A model generated the notes under the pieces. That model was not told the origin of the DNA, searched no databases, and was given only the letters and a program-made list of their open reading frames with translations. Positions 44,295-53,140 of a stretch of 64,000 nucleotides of DNA are shown here, one piece after another (positions within the stretch are counted from its first letter, which is position 1; each line of letters begins with the position of its first letter). The stretch covers positions 673,001-737,000 of the forward strand of contig NZ_JBBOPI010000001.1 in assembly GCF_038003525.1 (NCBI RefSeq). The letters run 5' to 3'. This DNA is from Solibacillus sp. FSL H8-0538 (lineage in GTDB: Bacteria; Bacillota; Bacilli; Bacillales_A; Planococcaceae). The position numbers and the translations under genes are program-made.

Positions 44295-45327
44295 AACGTC
44301 GTTATTAACGAATTCAACACAGCCATTTATTATCGCAGAAATGTCTGGAAATCATAATCAATCATTAGAACGTGCGTTAGAAATTGTTGATGCCGCAGCT
44401 AAAGCAGGAGCTCATGCATTAAAAATTCAAACCTATACAGCTGATACACTAACACTCAATATTGAAACTGAAGATTTTATGATTCGTGATGAAGACAGTT
44501 TGTGGGAAGGTAAGTCATTGTATGAATTATATGGAGAAGCCTATACACCATGGGAATGGCATAAGCCAATTTTTGATCGTGCGAAGGAATTAGGTATGAT
44601 TGCGTTTAGTACACCTTTTGATGATACAGCTGTTGATTTTTTAGAGTACCTTGAGGTGCCATTATATAAGATTGCTTCATTCGAGAATACCGATTTACCA
44701 TTGATTAAAAAAGTTGCTTCAACTGGGAAACCTATGATTGTATCAACTGGTATGGCTACAGTTGCAGAACTTTACGAATTAGTAACTACAGCAAAAGCAG
44801 CGGGATGTAAGGATTTGATATTACTGAAATGTACGAGTACGTATCCTGCTACACCTGAAAATACGAATATCTCTACAATCCCACATATGCGAGAGTTATT
44901 TGATGTACAGGTTGGCTTATCAGATCACACGATGGGGACGGGCGTTTCTGTTGCTGCAGTTGCATTAGGTGCTACCGTAATTGAAAAGCATTTTACACTA
45001 AATCGTGCTGATGGTGGCGTCGACTCTGCTTTTTCAATGGAGCCAACAGAAATGCAGTCACTAGTAGAAGAAACTAAACGGGCATGGCAGGCAATTGGTA
45101 AGGTTAAATATGGTCCTACTGAAAAGGAAAAATCATCATTAAAATTCCGTCGGTCACTTTATGTTTCAGAGGATCTTAGAGCAGGTGATTTTTTTACAAA
45201 CGATAATGTGAAAATTGTTCGACCGGGCTACGGATTAGAGCCTAAGTATATTGAAAGTGTTCTAGGTAAGAAAGCAAAAACGGATATTGTAAGAGGTACA
45301 CCACTTAATTGGAAACTGCTAATATAA
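44284..45327 (+). CDS. pseI: Pseudaminic acid synthase PseI
   Basis: A 347-residue NeuB-family enzyme that condenses the altrose derivative with PEP. The TIM barrel begins PFIIAEMSGNHNQSLERALE and includes AGAHALKIQTYTADTLTLNI, then IVSTGMATVAELYELV and VIEKHFTLNRADGGVDSAFS. The C-terminal SAF (antifreeze-like) domain starts near residue 283 (SLYVSEDLRAGDFFTNDNVK). The AEMSGNHN variant points to PseI rather than NeuB or LegI. It overlaps the upstream gene, implying coupling. Confidence 0.93.
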   Translation: MKFETSLLTNSTQPFIIAEMSGNHNQSLERALEIVDAAAKAGAHALKIQTYTADTLTLNIETEDFMIRDEDSLWEGKSLYELYGEAYTPWEWHKPIFDRAKELGMIAFSTPFDDTAVDFLEYLEVPLYKIASFENTDLPLIKKVASTGKPMIVSTGMATVAELYELVTTAKAAGCKDLILLKCTSTYPATPENTNISTIPHMRELFDVQVGLSDHTMGTGVSVAAVALGATVIEKHFTLNRADGGVDSAFSMEPTEMQSLVEETKRAWQAIGKVKYGPTEKEKSSLKFRRSLYVSEDLRAGDFFTNDNVKIVRPGYGLEPKYIESVLGKKAKTDIVRGTPLNWKLLI

Positions 45328-45357
45328 AGTTCTTGAAAAAATTTAAGAGGTGAGACG

Positions 45358-46443
45358 ATGGCTATAACTGAAAGTATCAATATTCCAGCACACCATAATA
45401 TATACAATGGACAAAATGAAAGGAATTTACGAATTGATTTTGCAATTCCTGAAAAAGGAACTAATGCAGAGACAGGTATTTTTGTTTTTGTACCGGGCTT
45501 TGGAGGTCATATTGATTCGAATGTATATAAAAAAATGCGTGAACAGTTTGCTGATTTATATAATATGGTTACTGTTCAGTGCGAGTATTTTGGTAGCCAA
45601 TTTATGCAGAGTACGGAAGAGTTTACGTTGAAAGATGGATATTCATCACTAGCAAATATATTTTTAGAGGAAGAAATTAAACAAATTAAAAATAATTTTG
45701 CTGATTTTATACCGTTATTATCAAATAAAACCGTGAATTTCCCTGTGCTTGCGAAGTTAGGTGAAAGTACGGAAGAGTTTGTAGATATGGGTTATATGCA
45801 GGCAATAGATGTTATCACATCTATTGAAGCAATCCAAATTATTCTAAAGGAAAATGTATTAGCATACGATGAAAATCGAGTAATAGGGTTTGGTCAATCC
45901 CAAGGAGCCTATTTATTGCATCTTTGTAATCGATTAGTCCCGCATTTGTTTTCTCAAATTATTGATAATGCTGCGTGGGTATCACCTGTTTATTTATACT
46001 CTAATCGTTGGCTTTATAAACAACTAAATAATGCAACATTATGTATTGAATTCGACTACATAGCAAAAAATATTATAGAGGATAAAAAGGCGTTATCTTT
46101 ACATGAGTTATACAAGCGTTTTAAAAATGGCGCTTATATTTATTCTTGTATTGGTACGACTGATAATTTAGTAAATGTACAAGATAAACGAAGTAGCTTA
46201 AGTAAATTGAACTATGTTAAATTTGAAGTGATTGACAGCAAAAAAGTAGACGGCATTATTTTTAAATCAACGAATCATGGTTTAGATGCAGATTTTATAC
46301 AACTGGTTGATTATGTATTTAGTCAAAAATCTACTCATCTTAATAAAAATAAAAAACGTATACAATATGATGTTGTTAGTTCGAAAACGAAAATACATGT
46401 AGATTATAGTTATGGTTTACCTTTATTTCAGTTTGTTGATTGA
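45358..46443 (+). CDS. DUF2920 family predicted alpha/beta hydrolase
   Basis: A 361-residue protein with an alpha/beta hydrolase pattern: FVFVPGFGGHIDSNVYKKM near residue 41 (oxyanion loop), and a nucleophile elbow GFGQSQGAYLLHL with Ser in GxSxG near residue 180. A late His is in STNHGLDADFIQLVDYV. The same kind of protein (DUF2920, the 617 family of Campylobacter) occurs in flagellar glycosylation loci (from memory), function unknown. It could trim acyl groups from the sugar or the glycoprotein. GAGGTGAGA precedes the ATG. Last gene of the island, followed by a terminator. Confidence 0.7.
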   Translation: MAITESINIPAHHNIYNGQNERNLRIDFAIPEKGTNAETGIFVFVPGFGGHIDSNVYKKMREQFADLYNMVTVQCEYFGSQFMQSTEEFTLKDGYSSLANIFLEEEIKQIKNNFADFIPLLSNKTVNFPVLAKLGESTEEFVDMGYMQAIDVITSIEAIQIILKENVLAYDENRVIGFGQSQGAYLLHLCNRLVPHLFSQIIDNAAWVSPVYLYSNRWLYKQLNNATLCIEFDYIAKNIIEDKKALSLHELYKRFKNGAYIYSCIGTTDNLVNVQDKRSSLSKLNYVKFEVIDSKKVDGIIFKSTNHGLDADFIQLVDYVFSQKSTHLNKNKKRIQYDVVSSKTKIHVDYSYGLPLFQFVD

Positions 46444-46479
46444 ATTATAGCGAAATTAGAGAAAGTTTTTCACTTCCCC

Positions 46480-46520
46480 AAAACCAGCAATTCCGTTTAT
46501 ATGGAGAGCTGGTTTTATTT
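46480..46520 (+). terminator. Terminator ending the glycosylation island
   Basis: AAAACCAGC and GCTGGTTTT form the stem, followed by ATTTTG. The following 200 bp (46521-46713) show no gene. Confidence 0.7.
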
Positions 46521-46713
46521 TGAATTTTAGTGAATGAAAAGTATTCTCATAATCGGGATATGTTGTAGTAAACTTATTCAATCATCATTACTATTTTTGG
46601 AAAGACTCTTGTACAATTGGCCCATTTATACATGGGGAAAAGCAACTGTTGTCCTTCCCTAAAATATTTGTGTATATATTTTACTCGGTATTTCCGGGGA
46701 TCAATAACAATGC

Positions 46714-46740
46714 TATATAAAAGCAATTGTCAACCGATAT
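46714..46740 (+). promoter_or_regulatory. Candidate sigma-D promoter
   Basis: TATA, 15 bp, then ACCGATAT, in a stretch almost identical to the one before the maf gene. It lies 40 bp before the small gene at 46780 and would place it in the motility regulon. Confidence 0.6.
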
Positions 46741-46779
46741 AATAGAATAAAAGACAATGTACTTTTGGAGGAATTTATT

Positions 46780-47136
46780 ATGAAAAACGAGTTATTAGTA
46801 GAAACACAACAATCATATTATGACTATGTAGTGAAAGTAAAAGGCGGTTGCCAACAAATTGCCGACTACTTGCGTGGAGGTAAACAGGCAGAAGCATTTG
46901 AAGTGATTGCGAATTTGAGTGAAGGAATTGCGTGGCTTGTATCTGTTGAGCAGCATATGTCTGAAAACTTCTTTCGCGTAAATAGTCGAATGAATGAAGT
47001 GTTAGACATGTTAAATGAAGTAAATCAAGCGTTAGAAATTGGTGATTTTGTTACAGTTGCTGATTTATTTGAATATGAAATTGCTCCGATGTTTGAAAGT
47101 GCTACAGAATGGACGTTTGAAAAGATAAAAAACTGA
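46780..47136 (+). CDS. Small helical protein of unknown function
   Basis: A 118-residue protein without a signal peptide or known motif. It appears mostly alpha-helical (YYDYVVKVKGGCQQIADYLR, then NSRMNEVLDMLNEVNQALEI) and is acidic. AGGAGG lies 7 bp before the ATG. The sigma-D-like promoter upstream and the location between the glycosylation island and flaG-fliD suggest a motility role, such as a chaperone or regulator. I do not recognise the family. Confidence 0.7.
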   Translation: MKNELLVETQQSYYDYVVKVKGGCQQIADYLRGGKQAEAFEVIANLSEGIAWLVSVEQHMSENFFRVNSRMNEVLDMLNEVNQALEIGDFVTVADLFEYEIAPMFESATEWTFEKIKN

Positions 47137-47208
47137 TAAGCAGACAAATATGGGCATTCTTGTATTAGGGTATATACATAAGTATTTTTTTGTTTGGAAA
47201 GGAATACT

Positions 47209-47451
47209 ATGGATCAAGATGAGCGAGAACGAAGAAAATTTCTTGAAGAACAGCTTGAATGGTGTAAAGAAAAAAATATTATTCTAGATGAGATAGACAA
47301 TGTACTAAAACAAATGAAAGCAATAGCTGAAGACGTTCTTCAATCTGAGTTTGCACCGGATGAAATTGAGGAGTCAAATCGTCAATTGACTAAGTTGAAA
47401 CTTAGAATAAACTTTTTGGAACAACAATTGTATGTTGAAGTTGTGAATTAA
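47209..47451 (+). CDS. Small coiled-coil protein of unknown function
   Basis: An 80-residue, highly charged protein, predicted to be nearly all helix (ERERRKFLEEQLEWCKEKNI, then SNRQLTKLKLRINFLEQQLY), with heptad-like spacing of Leu and Ile. AAAGGAA precedes the ATG. No family is recognised. It lies 72 bp after the helical gene at 46780 with no clear terminator between, so the two may be co-transcribed. Confidence 0.65.
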   Translation: MDQDERERRKFLEEQLEWCKEKNIILDEIDNVLKQMKAIAEDVLQSEFAPDEIEESNRQLTKLKLRINFLEQQLYVEVVN

Positions 47452-47565
47452 TGAAGCTCTACATCAAAACTTCTGTTACTATTTAGGGCTTGCTAGAGGT
47501 AAGTCCGTTTGACGAGCCAGTTATTTAATGCTTGAGCAATTAATAGAAGAGGTAGTGACAAATAT

Positions 47566-49248
47566 ATGAACGAACAATTCAAACAGTGGTTAGAAAAATC
47601 CAATTACCGAGAGGAATTACAAGCAATTGAAAATAGCGAATCCGAAATCACCGATCGTTTCTATCAAACAGTTCCATTCGGTACAGGCGGTATGCGCGGT
47701 AAGCTTGGTGTAGGTTCGAATCGCATGAATACCCATACGATTCGTCTTGTGGCAGAAGGGCTTGCGCGACAAATTGAAGTGCAAGGCGAAGTAGCGAAAA
47801 TACGCGGAGTCGTCATTGCGTACGACACGCGCCATTTCTCTCAAGAATTTGCATATGAGACTGCAGGCGTGCTAGCGGCACATGGCATTCAAAGCTATGT
47901 GTTTACGGAAAGCCGCCCAACGCCCGAGTTAAGCTTTGCAGTTCGATATTTAGCGGCATTTGCGGGTGTGGTCATTACGGCGAGCCATAATCCGAAGCAG
48001 TACAACGGTTTTAAAGTGTACGGTGAGGACGGAGCGCAGCTAACACCACTGTTTGCGGATGAAATTGTGAACCATATGACTGCGGTGGAAGATTTATTTG
48101 GGATTGCAGCGTTATCAAAAGAAGAACTACTTGCTTCAGGGCACTGCGTTGAGATTTTAGACAAGATTGATGATGTTTATGCGCAAGCGTTAATGAAACT
48201 ACAACTTCGCCCATCTGTAAAAAAAGATGTTTCGATTGTCTACACGCCACTACACGGTGCGGGCTTAGTACCAACAAAGCGAGGACTTGAGCAATTCGGA
48301 TTTTCGAATGTTCATATTGTGGCGGAGCAAGCGAAGCAGGACGGTGAATTCCCAACAGTTACTTATCCGAATCCAGAAGAATCTGCAACATTTGCCATGG
48401 CGATTGAACTTGGTCAGCAAGTCGAAGCAGAACTCCTTCTTGGGACTGATCCAGATGCGGATCGTCTTGGTGTAGCGGTTCGAAATGGTGAGGAATATAA
48501 ACTATTAACAGGTAACCAGCTTGGGGCACTGTTGCTTCATTACATTTTATCTACGCACAAAGAACACGGTACTTTACCAAACAATGCGGCGATGTTAAAA
48601 ACGATTGTGACGTCTGAGTTAGGTGCAGCGATTGCGCATTCATTTGGCGTAACTACAATCAATACGTTAACAGGTTTCAAATTTATCGCAGAACAAATCG
48701 CGGAGTTTGAAGCAACCGGTAGCCATACCTTTATGTTCGGCTACGAGGAAAGCTACGGTTATTTAGCTGGGGACTTTGTGCGCGACAAAGATGCAGTGCA
48801 AATCGCGCTACTTACAGCGGAAATGGCTGCGTATTATAAGGAGCAAGGCAAAACGTTACTAGATGCGTTAGACAACTTATACAAACAATACGGTCATTAT
48901 CAAGAGTCCTTATTATCGTTAACGTTCGAAGGCATCGAAGGACAGCAAAAAATTGCATCGATTATGAAAAGTTTCCGAGATAATCCACCGAAGCAGTTTA
49001 ACAATGTAGAAGTCGTGCGAGTTGAAGATTATCAAACAAGTCTTGCTAACGGTGTGGAGCAGCTCACATTACCGAAAGCCGATGTATTAAAATTTATTTT
49101 GGCAGACGGCACGTGGATTTGTGTGCGTCCATCTGGAACAGAACCGAAGTGCAAATTTTATATTGGGGTTTGTACAGATTCTATTGTGGCATCGGAAAAA
49201 AGATGTGATCAACTTGTTAGGAATTTAAAGGAATTGGATATAGTCTAA
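47566..49248 (+). CDS. pgcA: Alpha-phosphohexomutase (phosphoglucomutase/phosphomannomutase, PgcA-like)
   Basis: A 560-residue enzyme of the alpha-D-phosphohexomutase superfamily, which interconverts hexose 1- and 6-phosphates. Motifs: GTGGMRGKLGVGSNRMN near residue 37, the phosphoserine loop VVITASHNPKQYNGFKVYG, metal loop LGTDPDADRLGV, sugar loop MFGYEESYGYLAGDFVRDKD, and phosphate loop VRPSGTEPKCKFYI. It likely supplies glucose-1-phosphate for UDP-glucose and wall or flagellar glycans. The location inside the flagellar region, next to the sugar island, is not the B. subtilis position. Confidence 0.9.
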   Translation: MNEQFKQWLEKSNYREELQAIENSESEITDRFYQTVPFGTGGMRGKLGVGSNRMNTHTIRLVAEGLARQIEVQGEVAKIRGVVIAYDTRHFSQEFAYETAGVLAAHGIQSYVFTESRPTPELSFAVRYLAAFAGVVITASHNPKQYNGFKVYGEDGAQLTPLFADEIVNHMTAVEDLFGIAALSKEELLASGHCVEILDKIDDVYAQALMKLQLRPSVKKDVSIVYTPLHGAGLVPTKRGLEQFGFSNVHIVAEQAKQDGEFPTVTYPNPEESATFAMAIELGQQVEAELLLGTDPDADRLGVAVRNGEEYKLLTGNQLGALLLHYILSTHKEHGTLPNNAAMLKTIVTSELGAAIAHSFGVTTINTLTGFKFIAEQIAEFEATGSHTFMFGYEESYGYLAGDFVRDKDAVQIALLTAEMAAYYKEQGKTLLDALDNLYKQYGHYQESLLSLTFEGIEGQQKIASIMKSFRDNPPKQFNNVEVVRVEDYQTSLANGVEQLTLPKADVLKFILADGTWICVRPSGTEPKCKFYIGVCTDSIVASEKRCDQLVRNLKELDIV

Positions 49249-49349
49249 CTATCTGGACCAATCTTATTTAAATCAATGCGATAAAAACAACTTGGCTTTT
49301 ACAATTGAGCGTAGAGGACTAGGCACAGGCGATGAAATATTAAAAACGC

Positions 49350-49382
49350 AGGGCGAGAGAAATATCGCACCTGCATTTTTTT
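49350..49382 (+). terminator. Terminator after pgcA
   Basis: GCAGGGCGA and TCGCACCTGC pair, followed by ATTTTTTTG. Just after it lies a 50-bp stretch repeated near 54610. Confidence 0.7.
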
Positions 49383-49432
49383 GTGCGCTTAGCACGGTTG
49401 TATTAGGGATTAAAAAACAGTAGCGTTTATTC
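49378..49432 (+). repeat. Direct repeat shared with 54609-54661
   Basis: TTTGTGCGCTTAGCACGGTT, then ATTAG, then ACAGTAGCGTTTA occur in the same order in both places. Confidence 0.7.
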
Positions 49433-49552
49433 GATCCTTCTTGTAAAGTAGTAAGTTATTTTTACTTGATTTTCTGATATCTTCTTTAATAATAGAAAAA
49501 ACAATCCGATAGTAAGGGTAATAACATTAATTTCTAGAACGGAGGCACTGTT

Positions 49553-49963
49553 ATGCGTATTACTTCGCAAAATACAGAAGCTACGATGAAAATGAGTTCG
49601 TTACCTCTGAAAAATAATTCGACGGTAACGCAAATGGAAGATTCAAAAGTTTCGACTCTAGTAAAAAAAGATGAAGTGAAATTAGAGAACTCACCAGAAC
49701 AGTCTAAAACAAATTCTGTATCTCGTAGTGATCAAGTAACAAAGGACAAGCTAGAAGAAGCAGTTGCTTCAATTAATGAATTTATCCATACGGAGAAAAA
49801 GAATTCTAAGTTTGTATTACATGAAGGACTAGATAAATATTATGTACGTTTAGTCGATGCAGATACAGATGAGCTGATTAAAGAAATTCCACCAGAGCGA
49901 TTACTCGATGCATTTTATGAAATGCAAAAGCTTGCTGGAATGATTGTAGACGAAAAAATTTAA
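49553..49963 (+). CDS. flaG: FlaG family flagellar protein
   Basis: A 136-residue protein. Residues 1-60 are low-complexity and likely disordered. The FlaG domain occupies residues about 65-136: LEEAVASINEFIHTEKKNSK, then LHEGLDKYYVRLVDADTDEL, then IKEIPPERLLDAFYEMQKLA. It influences filament length in other bacteria. The order flaG-fliD-fliT/fliS matches B. subtilis yvyC-fliD-fliS-fliT. GGAGG lies 8 bp before the ATG. Confidence 0.9.
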   Translation: MRITSQNTEATMKMSSLPLKNNSTVTQMEDSKVSTLVKKDEVKLENSPEQSKTNSVSRSDQVTKDKLEEAVASINEFIHTEKKNSKFVLHEGLDKYYVRLVDADTDELIKEIPPERLLDAFYEMQKLAGMIVDEKI

Positions 49964-49991
49964 CACTAATTTTTAAAGGAGGTATTTGATT

Positions 49992-52175
49992 ATGGTAAAT
50001 CGTATTGGTGGTTTGGCATCAGGGATGGATATTGATAGTATGGTCGCAAAATTAATGGCAGCCGAAAAAACACCGTTAAATAAGTTATATCAAAAAAAGC
50101 AAACTGCAGAATGGCAACGGGATGCGTATCGTTCGGTTAACACGAAGATGAAAACATTTAGTGATCATACTTTTGATAATCTGTTATTAGCAAGTAATTT
50201 CAGAAAAAAGACTCCGAGTATTACTGGGACAAATAGTAGTAAAGTGACTGTGAATGCAGGTGCTGGAGCAACGGGGAATTTAGATATTCAAGCAGTAAAA
50301 AAATTGGCAACAAATGCAAAAACAGGAGTTGCTACAGTTAGTAATACAACTCACCGCTTGGCAAAAGGGGCAGATACTTTAGATAAATTTGGTGCTTCTG
50401 CTAGCGGCTCTTTTAAGTTAAGTGTAACTAATGCATCGGGAACTGTTGAGGAGAAAACTATTTCATTTGATGCATCAGATACAATTGACACTTTTATCGG
50501 TAATTTAAAAGCTGCAGGACTATCAAAATCAGCTTACGATGAGAAAACAGGGAAATTTACAATTGCTGGGGCTGATTATACAATCGCTGATGCGGATAGC
50601 GCTGGTGAGTTGGCGAAAATCGGTTTCTTACCTTCATCAAAAAGTCTTGCAGACACAACAACAAAGGACACTAAGTTAAGCGCTCTTGGCATTAGTGCCG
50701 GCGACTTTAAATTAGATGTAGGGGGTACAGAGAAAACTTTTGCAATTGATGCTGAAGATACAATTGAAACGTTTTTAACAAAACTAAATGCCGCGGATAG
50801 TGGTGTCAAAGCAACTTTTGATGAAAAGACAAAGCAATTTTCGATTGCCTCCACAACCGTTGGACAGACGGTAACAGCTGCTGATGACAGTACGTTTGTA
50901 GCTTTCCAAAAACTGGGTATAAGTTCAACGGCACCAGTCAGCTCTACTCAGTTCGTAGCAGCAGGAGCAGGAGCAGCTCCAACTGGCAGTACACTATTAG
51001 GAGAACTAGGTCTTGAAAATGGTTCAGTGACATTTAATGTCATACAAGCAAATGGTGAAACAAAAGAAACGAAAATTGCTTACAGTAATACGGATACGAT
51101 TGACTCTTTGATGAAGCAATTAAATACTTCAGGTGTTGGTATTACAGCCCTATTCTCCAATGGAAAACTAACGATTGGTGCAAATAATTCTGGAGCAGTT
51201 AAAGATAGTAGTACAAGTGGAATTCAAGTAATCAATGATGGTAGTGCCAATGAGTTTCTTAATGCGTTAGGATTAAAGGCAGCGGGTGATACCGCGACAG
51301 GAGCTGCTAAAGGCGTTGCTAATACGGCATTCGACTTAGCATCTACGCAAGGTCAAGATGCTGAATATACGATCAATGGAATAGAGATGAAAAGTAATTC
51401 TAATTTAATAAATGTCTCAGGATATGAGATTACTTTAAATGGTGAATTTTCCGATAGTTCAGTGTCTGTATCTTCAACAAACGATATTAGTCATATGGTC
51501 GATAAAATTAAAGAATTTGTTACGAAGTACAATGAATTCATTGGTGGCATTAACGAACAGTTAAAGGAAACAAAATATCGTTCTTACGCGCCTTTAACAG
51601 ACGAACAGCGCAAAGAAATGTCTGAACATGAACAAAAACTGTGGGATGAAAAAGCAAAGAGCGGGCTTTTACGAAGCGATTCCATGTTACGACAAGGCTT
51701 AAGTGACATGCGTAGTGCACTTGGTGGTCGTGTTAATGGTTTAGGTGATAATATTCTTGATACAATGGCAGAAATGGGAATTACAACGTCTAGTTCTTAT
51801 AATGACGGTGGTAAATTAATCATTGATGAAACGAAACTTCGTAAATCATTAAGTGATGATCCAGATCGAGTGATCAATACGCTAACTCAATCAGGGGAAA
51901 AGAAAGCTGATGGCACGGATACACGTGGTGTAATATATAGATTACGAGATACAATGTCGGACCTTACAAAAAAAATAGATGCAAAAGCTGGCCGTACAAC
52001 AATGACGGATAGCCAATACTCAATCGGAAAAAATTTGGTTGATATGGACAAACGTATTGACACTTGGAAACTAAAGCTAGAAAACATTGAATCTCGTTAC
52101 TGGAAACAGTTTACTGCTATGGAAAAAGCGATTAGTAAAGCAAATGAACAATCTAGTTTCTTCACAACGGCATAA
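49992..52175 (+). CDS. fliD: Flagellar filament cap protein FliD, enlarged
   Basis: A 727-residue cap protein; B. subtilis FliD is about 500. N-terminal domain: VNRIGGLASGMDIDSMVAKL, then KTPLNKLYQKKQTAEWQRDA. The C-terminal FliD_C domain contains KIKEFVTKYNEFIGGINEQL and ends with the helical DMDKRIDTWKLKLENIESRY. The middle (residues about 125-430) has three related units, each with DTID/ET-F-LK-L (DTIDTFIGNLKAAG, DTIETFLTKLNAAD, DTIDSLMKQLNTSG) and each ending in K-LGIS- or ALGLK-like text, resembling flagellin IN/hook motifs. The start at 49992 is set by AAAGGAGG 10 bp upstream. Confidence 0.93.
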   Translation: MVNRIGGLASGMDIDSMVAKLMAAEKTPLNKLYQKKQTAEWQRDAYRSVNTKMKTFSDHTFDNLLLASNFRKKTPSITGTNSSKVTVNAGAGATGNLDIQAVKKLATNAKTGVATVSNTTHRLAKGADTLDKFGASASGSFKLSVTNASGTVEEKTISFDASDTIDTFIGNLKAAGLSKSAYDEKTGKFTIAGADYTIADADSAGELAKIGFLPSSKSLADTTTKDTKLSALGISAGDFKLDVGGTEKTFAIDAEDTIETFLTKLNAADSGVKATFDEKTKQFSIASTTVGQTVTAADDSTFVAFQKLGISSTAPVSSTQFVAAGAGAAPTGSTLLGELGLENGSVTFNVIQANGETKETKIAYSNTDTIDSLMKQLNTSGVGITALFSNGKLTIGANNSGAVKDSSTSGIQVINDGSANEFLNALGLKAAGDTATGAAKGVANTAFDLASTQGQDAEYTINGIEMKSNSNLINVSGYEITLNGEFSDSSVSVSSTNDISHMVDKIKEFVTKYNEFIGGINEQLKETKYRSYAPLTDEQRKEMSEHEQKLWDEKAKSGLLRSDSMLRQGLSDMRSALGGRVNGLGDNILDTMAEMGITTSSSYNDGGKLIIDETKLRKSLSDDPDRVINTLTQSGEKKADGTDTRGVIYRLRDTMSDLTKKIDAKAGRTTMTDSQYSIGKNLVDMDKRIDTWKLKLENIESRYWKQFTAMEKAISKANEQSSFFTTA

Positions 52176-52207
52176 TAGAAATTAGATAAGAGCTGGAGAG
52201 AATATGA

Positions 52208-52567
52208 ATGAGTCAAGTCCAACAGTTGTTACAAGTATCAGCTAGACTATATCAGCATCTATCAGAAATTCCACACAGTGATCAACGTGATGCATATATC
52301 GAAACTATCAATATAATGCTTGATGAACGCGAGGGTATTATATATATGCTTCGTGAAGAAGGCTTTCTGGTAGATACTACGAATCGTGCTCATACTACGC
52401 TAGTAGAGCTAGATAAAGGAATACGCGAACGTTTGTCAAAAGTAATGGATGCAGTAAAGCATGATATGAAAGACTTACAAAACCAAAAGAAAAATGAAAA
52501 ACAGTATATGAATCCATACTCAGACGTCCGCGTAATGGACGGCATGTATTACGACAAGAAGAAGTAA
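52208..52567 (+). CDS. fliT: Probable flagellar chaperone FliT
   Basis: A 119-residue helical protein between fliD and fliS. It has LLQVSARLYQHLSEIPHSDQ near the start and DALIDERE-like text (TINIMLDEREGIIYMLREEG). The tail YMNPYSDVRVMDGMYYDKKK resembles the ending of Bacillus FliT (from memory). FliT binds FliD before export. In B. subtilis the order is fliD-fliS-fliT; here fliT and fliS are swapped. GGAGAG precedes the ATG. Confidence 0.75.
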   Translation: MSQVQQLLQVSARLYQHLSEIPHSDQRDAYIETINIMLDEREGIIYMLREEGFLVDTTNRAHTTLVELDKGIRERLSKVMDAVKHDMKDLQNQKKNEKQYMNPYSDVRVMDGMYYDKKK

Positions 52568-52669
52568 TTATATATGTTTTGAAAAAATGTCATATTTAAC
52601 TACACTTCTTCTTAAATACTCGGGTACAATTAGGCTAACAACATCAGCTTCAAAAGGAGTGTCTAACTA

Positions 52670-53074
52670 TTGGCAGCACAAACTTCCGCATTTAATGCTT
52701 ATAAACAAAATAGTGTTACGACAGCATCGCCAGGTGAGCTAACATTAATGCTATACAATGGCTGTTTGAAGTTTTTAACAAAAGCGAAAAAGGCGATTGA
52801 AGAGCAAGATATACAAGAGAAAAACTTAAATCTACAAAAGTCACAAGCAATTATTGCTGAACTCATGTCAACACTAAATATGGATATGGAAATTTCTAAG
52901 CAAATGATGCCTCTATATGAGTATATTAACCGACGCTTAATTGAAGCGAACTTAAAAAATGATGTAGCCATTATTGTAGAAGTTGAAGGTTTAGTATCGG
53001 AATTCCGTGACACATGGAAGGAAGTTCTACGTATTACACGTCAAAAACAATATGGTAATACTCAACAAATTTAA
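52670..53074 (+). CDS. fliS: Flagellar export chaperone FliS
   Basis: A 134-residue flagellin chaperone. It has FNAYKQNSVTTASPGELTLM near residue 6, LYNGCLKFLTKAKKAIEEQD, then AQAIIAELMSTLN-like text and LYEYINRRLIEANLKNDVAI. It binds the flagellin C-terminus in the cytoplasm and, in Bacillus, works together with FliW. Translation starts at TTG, 10 bp after AAAGGAG. Confidence 0.93.
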   Translation: MAAQTSAFNAYKQNSVTTASPGELTLMLYNGCLKFLTKAKKAIEEQDIQEKNLNLQKSQAIIAELMSTLNMDMEISKQMMPLYEYINRRLIEANLKNDVAIIVEVEGLVSEFRDTWKEVLRITRQKQYGNTQQI

Positions 53075-53083
53075 GTATTTTTT

Positions 53084-53120
53084 AAGACTTACATTTTATA
53101 CTAAATTGTAAGTCTTTTTT
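53084..53120 (+). terminator. Terminator after fliS
   Basis: AAGACTTACA and TGTAAGTCTT form the stem, followed by TTTTTATT. Confidence 0.85.
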
Positions 53121-53140
53121 TATTTGTATTTTTTGGTATT

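Noticed and set aside
44284-45327. Legionaminic or sialic acid pathway instead of pseudaminic
   Set aside because: The inverting PseB-type dehydratase, PseC and PseG-type hydrolase point to the altrose route; no NeuC-like hydrolyzing epimerase is present.
46780-47451. Toxin-antitoxin pair
   Set aside because: Two small adjacent genes, but both are acidic or coiled-coil with no toxin fold or DNA-binding motif, and they are 72 bp apart.
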